Source of the DNA: Cannabis sativa
Taxonomy: Eukaryota; Streptophyta; Magnoliopsida; Rosales; Cannabaceae
DNA: 64,000 bases
Assembly (NCBI RefSeq): GCF_029168945.1
Contig: NC_083609.1
Span: 24,859,501-24,923,500 of the forward strand
Reading direction: 5' to 3'
Part shown: positions 58,036 to 64,000 of the stretch, in pieces
Layout: every line of letters starts with the position of its first letter
Position numbering within the stretch: position 1 is the stretch's first letter
Notes under the pieces: model-generated
What the model saw: only the letters and a program-made list of their open reading frames with translations
Told to the model about the DNA's origin: nothing
The model's database searches: none
Program-made: the position numbers and the translations under genes

Positions 58036-59529
58036 TGTTGTGAAAATTGTGTACGCAAGTATACGCAGTCAAACAAGTAATAAAGTGATAAGTAAGATCA
58101 TCTCCATAGGGATTGCAAACAAAGTTTGATGTAAAACCAACTAATTACAACTTAAAGTAAGAGGAAATAACATCCAAATGGTTGAGTAATGATTCAAAAT
58201 TTAAAAATGACATGAATTAAACTTGCTAAAATTAATACTACTGCTGCTAAAAAAATTTCTTGCAAGATAAAAAATGTAATATGGTAAAAATGGCTTGAAT
58301 AGCTAGTTCCTTCTAGTCAGGTTTTTTCCCAGGTGTTACAGCATTAGTTCAGCATTACTCTAGCATTCTGCACAGAGATAACAAAAAAATTCCTCTAGGC
58401 TTGTGAGAATTTTCCAACACTCACAAATTTAATTCTACCATTTAGCTTAATATATTCCTATATCAAACCAGCAAGTAGAACACTATTCAAACATTACTTT
58501 TTTTAAGTTATGCAAGGTAAATGAAATATTCCTATTCCACTTACAAAGAAAAGCCTAAATCTAGGTTTTCACTTGCTCCATTCAAGTTGAACTACTAGAT
58601 CTAGCCCTTCCGGCATAAGATCTAGCTTAGCAAATTGTTATTCATGGCCAAGAAACAACACTCCAATAAAATGAAACTCACTTGAATGAACAAAGGCGAA
58701 AATGCTAAAGTAAGCTTAAAAACTAATCATACCCAACATAGAAGTTCATAGCCATTCAAGCCTTAAAAGTCTAGCTCATATTCAAATCAAAAAATAACAT
58801 CCAAATTCGAAATAGTTCAATCATGGCTGCTGCCTCTTTTTAGTTCAACAAGTTTCTTCTAATTGCTAAGTACAAACACAAAGAAAAGAGAAGAGAAAGA
58901 ACAATATTAAGAGAAAGTAAAAGAAAATTCAAACACAAAAGATTTGGTCCCCCTCTCTTCTTTCTTCTGCTGTGTACTTTCTGCAATTACTCCTCTTCAA
59001 GAATTATGGCAGCTGCCCGTCCTTGAGGATGATGGAAGATGGAGATGTACTTCCCTTTTTTCTCTTCTTTTAGGTGTTAGGTTTTTAGGGTACAAAATTC
59101 ATACCCCAAAGTAGAAGCCCGATCTTTTTCCACTTTGGCCCACTATGTTTAGTCCCTCTCCTTCCACAACAGCCAGATGGTGTATTTTGAGTGACTGGGC
59201 CGAATTTGCTGAGGTGGATAAGTGAAATTGGTGTTTCCATGTCACCGCCAGAATGCTGAATTCGCTTCATGATTGCTTCAGCAATCTGCCTCAATTTAAG
59301 CTTATGTTCCACTTCTTCCTTGCTTCCTTTTTCAACAACAAACAAGCACAATTAATTGGAAAATCACACCTAACAATATCAATATTTACAAGACTTAAAA
59401 GTTAGCTTACTAAATGGAAAATGACACTAAAACTAACTAAAATTAAGCAAACACACACATGTTCACTACTCTTCTCACAATACTTTTAGTTTAAAAGCAT
59501 AAAAATAACTCTATACCATAGAGTTATCA
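58036..59529 (-). repeat. 5' LTR of the Athila-like element
   Basis: 1,494 bp, highly similar to 48888-51189 outside the nested insertion. Ends in GAGTTATCA followed by target duplication TTAAG. It shows the empty site for the element nested in the other LTR. Confidence 0.95.
59085..59351 (-). other. Open frame inside the Athila-like LTR
   Basis: An 88-codon minus-strand frame (FVVEKGSKEEVEHKLKLRQI at its start) is matched by a 95-codon frame at 50755-51042 in the other LTR. It has no recognised domain. Because both LTRs derive from one sequence, its presence twice is not independent evidence of coding. Confidence 0.3.
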
Positions 59530-60224
59530 TTAAGGTACCAAATAATAATGCTCATTTACAAATGCAATTCACACAAAAATATAAAAGTCATTAATTGGAA
59601 ACTGAACATGAACTAATATCATTATTAGTGGAACAATTATATACAAAATGTCTTTTATTGTTGAATCTTTTGTAGATATGTTTATTGTGAATTAGAAATC
59701 TGTAAAAAAAATATTTTTCTCCACTTTGTAATAATAATAATAATAATAATAATAGGAGTTATTTTTCTACAAGTAGAATTCTATAACAAGAAAAAGTAAA
59801 ATCACATAAAAACTTAAATATGATCCTTTTGTTTATAATTTTAATATGAAATACACTCCTCCCTAAATAATTAATCTCAATAAATTAATAACCATCTATT
59901 TAAAAAGAGGATTTATACTTATTTGTGATGCTGCAAGTTCGGCGTATCTCTCCTAAATATGTATCTCTCCTAGATACAAAAGACATAAACACATAGGTAG
60001 AGTCAAACACACTTACACAATAAAAATAATCTTTTTCTAATGATATGAATTTAATTCAAAGTAAATAAAAGAGATACTAAATCTAACTGTTAATATGAGT
60101 ATTTATAAGCATTATATACCCATATTATACAATACATACACGATTTAAACATGAGTACAACTCCCAAAAAACTTTCCTAAAATATATATATTCAATCAGT
60201 CTAAAAATTTTTGATTATGTAAGT
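59530..60224. other. AT-rich intergenic stretch
   Basis: Contains a (TAA)n tract at about 59728-59754. No gene was recognised. Confidence 0.4.
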
Positions 60225-62680
60225 GGCAGACCCAGGATATAATTTTAGGGTGGGCTAACTAAAATTTTTATTAAAATTTAAAATAATAATTTTTTTTTTT
60301 TAAAATACATATTACATTTTTTATTTATATTTTGGATAAAGTTATTATATAGATTGGAACAAATTTTAGCATCTAAATAATAATATGAGATTTTAAAATT
60401 TTTGTTTTAGTTTATTTTTTATGTGGAATCTGGTGTTAATTATAGATTAAATATTATTGAACATAATTTATTAATATAACAAGTTTTTTCTAATAGAAAA
60501 GTTATTTGTAATTTGAATACTGTTGGAAATTATTTTACTAGGATCTTAGATCTACTCACAAGTATGTTTATTAACACCCTAAATATGAACTTTCTAAAAC
60601 GATGAAATAAACACATATAAAGTTTAGGAAACCTTACATTGGGTGCAGCGGAATTAAATGACTCCTTCCGTTCAGATATCTAGCCCTTGATTCCTTTCTG
60701 TAGCAGAGCATTATCAATATCTGAACCTGGATCTCTTTCTCTGAATCTTTGATGCTGAAACTCCTTTGCTGATGATCTTTCTTCACGATCTTCCTCACTA
60801 TGATTGAGGTATCACTTGATGTGTGTGGGCACTACTCTAATCACTAAGGATTTCGAAATTCAAGAGGGAAGAGAAAGAAGAAGTGGCAGCTAAAGATAGG
60901 GAGAGAGAAAGGCTCAGGTTTTTCTCTGAAGGAAAAATAGAAAATTTAAGTGTAAATTTCCTGAAGCCTTCACTATCTATTTATAGCATTCCACTAGGGT
61001 TAGGTTTGAATTATTTGACATTAAAATAATGAAAAAATCAGTTTAAATTTCCTACAAAAGTGGCTGGCCCTATACAAGTGGATTTGGGCCTCACTTTTTG
61101 CAATTTTGCAGTTTTATCTTTTCTGTATCTGATTTTCTCAAAAACGCCAATTTTCTAATTCAACCATTTAAATGCCAATTCTAACTATTTAATAACTATA
61201 AATAATTATTAAATAATATTGTCATTTATCATATTTATTAATTGAACCATACAAAGTATCATAATTAACAAATATGCCCCTATAAACTCTTTCTTTACAA
61301 TTTCGCCCTTACTTAGTGAAAATTTCACAAATAGACATAGTCTAATTTGAGAATTATAATTGATTAATCAAAACCAATTACATGAGTCTTACAAGCAATA
61401 TTATCTCAACTAGTGTGGGGACCATGGGTCTATATAACCGAGCTTCCAATAAGTAGATCAAGAATTTATTACTAAAATTCACTAACTTATTAATTCTTCG
61501 TTGAATCCACGCATAGAACTTAGAATTGCACTCTCAGTTATATAGAATGCTCTATATATTCCACCATATAGACACATCATTAGTTATCCATTGTTATAAT
61601 CCTAATGTGATCAATGATCCTCTATATGAATGATCTACACTGTAAAGGGATTAAATTACCGTTACACCCTACAATGTATTTATTCCTTAAAACACTTGAC
61701 CCCGTATAAATGATATTTCAGCTTATGTGAAATGAGTACTCCACCATTTATGTTCGTTTGGTCAAGCTCGAAGGAGATCATCCTTTGCTTACTATTCGCC
61801 AGATAGAAGCTATAGATTCCATGTTTATGTTAGCGCTCCCACTCAATTGCACTACCGTGTTCCCAAAATGTACGTATCACCCTGACCTAAAAGTAGGCTT
61901 AACTAACAAATCAAAGAACACGAATAGCCTTTCAAGATTGAGCCTAATCATAACAGGATTAAGAACATTTGATCTAGGATCAACTTGGCGATATTGACTT
62001 GAATAGATTTTACGGTAAGTTTAATTAAATCTAAGTCAAAGTTCAATATCGGTCCCTTCCAATGCATACTCCATGCATCCAACCTGAGCTTTACTTTAAC
62101 CAATGCTCTGGAAAGAACATAGCATTTCTCCAAATTCAAGTAAACTCTGTTGTAGATTATCATATCAGTAAAACCCTATGTCTGATAAATCTAGGAAACT
62201 TTATTCACATAGTCATGTTTACTTTCCAATGTGTTGACGACACAATAAACAGGATCAAGTATGTGAAAAGGGTTTCAGATGAATTCATACATTATGTACA
62301 TATAATCATGAAATAAATCATGTGAACCATGCAACATTAAATGTTATTTCTGATCTATATTAATAAGTAAATCTGATTATATTGAAATGAGTTTTATTTA
62401 GGGCATAAAACCCAACAAATACTCTATGTTAATATTTTGTAATTTTTTTTTTCTTTCAAAAGTGTATATTTATATATATAAATAAAAATAGAAGATAGAG
62501 TTGAGGGGAATCAGATTCAAAATCAGACCTTCCAAGTAATAAACAAACGCTTGTACAAATTATGTTGTCTTATAATTATGTATTATTTCTATCTCTAATT
62601 TTATATAATCTGTTCTAAAATTTGAGGGTGAGCTTAAGCCCTCCCTGGGCTCGATGTAGGTGCGCCTGTGTCTGTACCCA
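60225..62680. mobile_element. Possible old repeat interrupted by a solo LTR
   Basis: GTGGCAGACCCAGGATATAA and TTTTAGGGTGGGCTAA at the left resemble the inverse of the right side (AATTTGAGGGTGAGC, TTAAGCCCTCCCTGGG). Such paired ends around a solo LTR suggest an older element about 560 bp long. No target duplication was found. Confidence 0.3.
60521..62417 (-). repeat. Solo LTR of the GAG-only Copia family
   Basis: 1,897 bp from TGTTGGAAAT to ACCCAACA with a perfect 5-bp duplication AATAC (60516-60520, 62418-62422). It is very similar to the copy at 52808-54702. Confidence 0.95.
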
Positions 62681-62900
62681 CAGAATCATAAGCAATAAGT
62701 ACAACTTTCCTTTTATAGAAAATGAAACCTTTATTTTGATTTTCTTCACTCTATATTTGATCAAATCAAATAGAAAATTTATATAGGATTAAACAAATAT
62801 AAAAAATATAAATAGGCAAATATAATATAAGAAGGAATTGATTTCTTCAATAAAATTTATCAATTATGTCCAACTTTTCTAATTTAGAAATGCTAGGTAC

Positions 62901-64000
62901 TTTTTTTTTTTTTATGAACAAGTATGTTTTATTACTCAAAATCTTTTTGTACAAACTAATAGCATTCTCCAAATGAAGAGAATTTAAATATTTATAAAAC
63001 TTTACAAGGTATCAAACTATTCTTTCTCACTTTTTGTTGCTTTTTTTTTGGCTATGAACATGTAATTCTTTTTTTTTTTCACTATGTTTTTGACTTTAAC
63101 AACTACATTCTGTATAGGAATTCGGCCACATAATTGAATTTCTTGTGCGCCATATTTCATAGACAAGGGCTGCAATGACAGCATCAAAAATTGACTTCTT
63201 CACCTTGCTTATTTTTGTCTTCCTTATCCACCTTACAATTCTATCTAGGGAAGTGGCAGTCATTCTCTAATTCAGCCATGATTTGATCTTTTCCAAGCAG
63301 TCCAATGAGAATAGACAATCAAAGAATAGATGTGTCACGACTTCATCTTCAATATTGCAGAGAAAACATTTAGAATTCTCAAGTGCTTTATACTGCATCA
63401 ACCTATCTTTTGTTTTGATTCTATTGAGCATAGAGAGCCAAAGAATGAAGCTATACTTGGGTATGTTTAATCAGCTCCAAACAATTGAATTCCATTCAAC
63501 TTTGCAAGCAATATGCCGAATAGCATTGAAACCATTAGCCACTTTGTACCTGTCATTCAGCACTTAGGAGACATCAAACTTTCCTACTGTATTGTCTTTA
63601 ATGGCTATTGGATTGGCCCTGTAGGACCACCAATTGTCCTCCTTAATGTACACATTATGCACCCACTTCACCCATAAAATTGTCTTCTTTTTTTGTAATG
63701 ACCCAAACATACTTAAACATAGCCGCTAAATTCCAATCTGAGATTCTCTTAAAACCCAATCCTCCTGCCGATTTGGAGAGACAAACAGAACCCCAAGCAA
63801 CATCTATTGTACCTAAGAGAGTATGACTTCCATTCCATAAAAAACTACCACAGATGGATTCTATTTCATTCACAACTTTTTGGCAATATCATGAGTTGAC
63901 ACCAATATGAATGAATGGCTATTAACACTGAGTTGATGAGAACCACTCTCCCTGCAAATGATAGATTACCGGTACTCCAATAAGTTCTTATCCTAGCCAC
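62901..64000 (-). mobile_element. LINE, 3' end (continues beyond the window)
   Basis: A run of T at 62901-62913 is the poly(A) tail of a minus-strand non-LTR retrotransposon. Upstream, in element sense, lie the zinc-binding domain and part of the region after the reverse transcriptase, up to the window edge. Confidence 0.8.
63100..63930 (-). pseudogene. LINE reverse transcriptase C-terminal region with zf-RVT domain
   Basis: On the minus strand 63873-63655 reads SICGSFLWNGSHTLLGTIDV, then AWGSVCLSKSAGGLGFKRIS and WNLAAMFKYVW, the usual segment after a plant LINE reverse transcriptase. It continues with frame breaks to a zinc-binding block CFLCNIEDEVVTHLFFDC (about 63385-63320) and a tail WIRKTKISKVKKSIFDAVIA, then ALVYEIWRTRN (about 63240-63130). 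The same tail pattern is seen in the LINE at 29032-29835, so both belong to related L1-type families. Stops near 63620 and 63280 make it inactive. Confidence 0.8.

Larger units (their letters stand above)
48888..59529 (-). mobile_element. Athila-like non-autonomous LTR retrotransposon (gag-protease-integrase tail)
   Basis: The perfect target duplication TTAAG (48883-48887 and 59530-59534), two LTRs, and an Asp-tRNA-type primer site identify a complete insertion on the minus strand. Gag has Athila-type wording, protease follows, and a basic linker then leads to an integrase-C-terminus-like domain; reverse transcriptase, RNase H and integrase core are absent. A small DNA transposon sits in the 3' LTR and a solo Copia LTR in the 3' interior. 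Without these two the element is about 7.9 kb. Confidence 0.85.

Noticed and set aside
54043..61997. Two nearly identical 79-codon frames (54043-54282 and 61758-61997)
   Set aside because: Both lie in the same place within solo LTRs of one family; similarity reflects LTR identity, and no domain is recognised.

Overview
This window is nuclear DNA from a flowering plant. The evidence is a very AT-rich background, one intron-rich gene with GT-AG introns, and a dense set of plant transposon lineages: Copia, chromovirus, Tat and Athila LTR elements, CACTA, Mutator-like and hAT-like elements, and LINEs. It looks like a eudicot. The sequence alone does not fix the species; a Cannabaceae-like genome is only a guess. 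Nothing prokaryotic, and no tRNA, rRNA or CRISPR locus, was recognised.

Layout. (1) 1-8864: a Copia-type element that encodes only GAG, with 1.9-kb LTRs; its left LTR is cut by the window edge. It abuts a broken Tat-type Ty3/gypsy element on the minus strand (8865-9426 pol piece; 20642-23297 gag and LTR). That Tat element also hosts a chromovirus (9427-20641). The chromovirus contains a CACTA transposon (12260-15863), and the CACTA contains a solo LTR of the first family (12807-14656), so the nest is four levels deep. (2) 22.7-28.1 kb: small DNA transposons, including an hAT-like MITE, a Mutator-like MITE, a GGGAAATTTGA-ended element full of palindromic GC-rich repeats, and a Pack-MULE-like element with a 9-bp target duplication. 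(3) 29032-29835: a 5'-truncated LINE with a 13-bp target duplication. (4) 32.1-39.4 kb: the only host gene I can support, a TBC-domain Rab GTPase-activating protein (10 coding exons plus a 5'UTR exon, 706 aa predicted), with a second copy of the Mutator-like MITE in an intron. (5) 41.2-48.7 kb: a truncated LTR of the first family, then a second CACTA carrying a chromovirus that has lost nearly all its interior. (6) 48888-59529: a minus-strand Athila-like element with a perfect 5-bp target duplication, encoding gag, protease and an integrase-tail-like domain but no reverse transcriptase. It contains a GGGAAATTTGA element in its 3' LTR and a solo LTR in its interior. (7) 60.2-64 kb: another solo LTR inside an older repeat, and a minus-strand LINE running off the end.

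The transposon genes do not work together as a system. Nearly all are broken by stops, frameshifts or lost catalytic residues, and two LTR elements (TR-GAG and Athila-like) are built to depend on proteins supplied by other elements. The points most worth following are the GAG-only family with its many solo LTRs and structured leader, the gag-protease-integrase-tail Athila derivative, the small palindrome-rich DNA transposon family, and a possible uORF overlapping an upstream start of the TBC gene. All coordinates of splice sites and element ends were read by eye.
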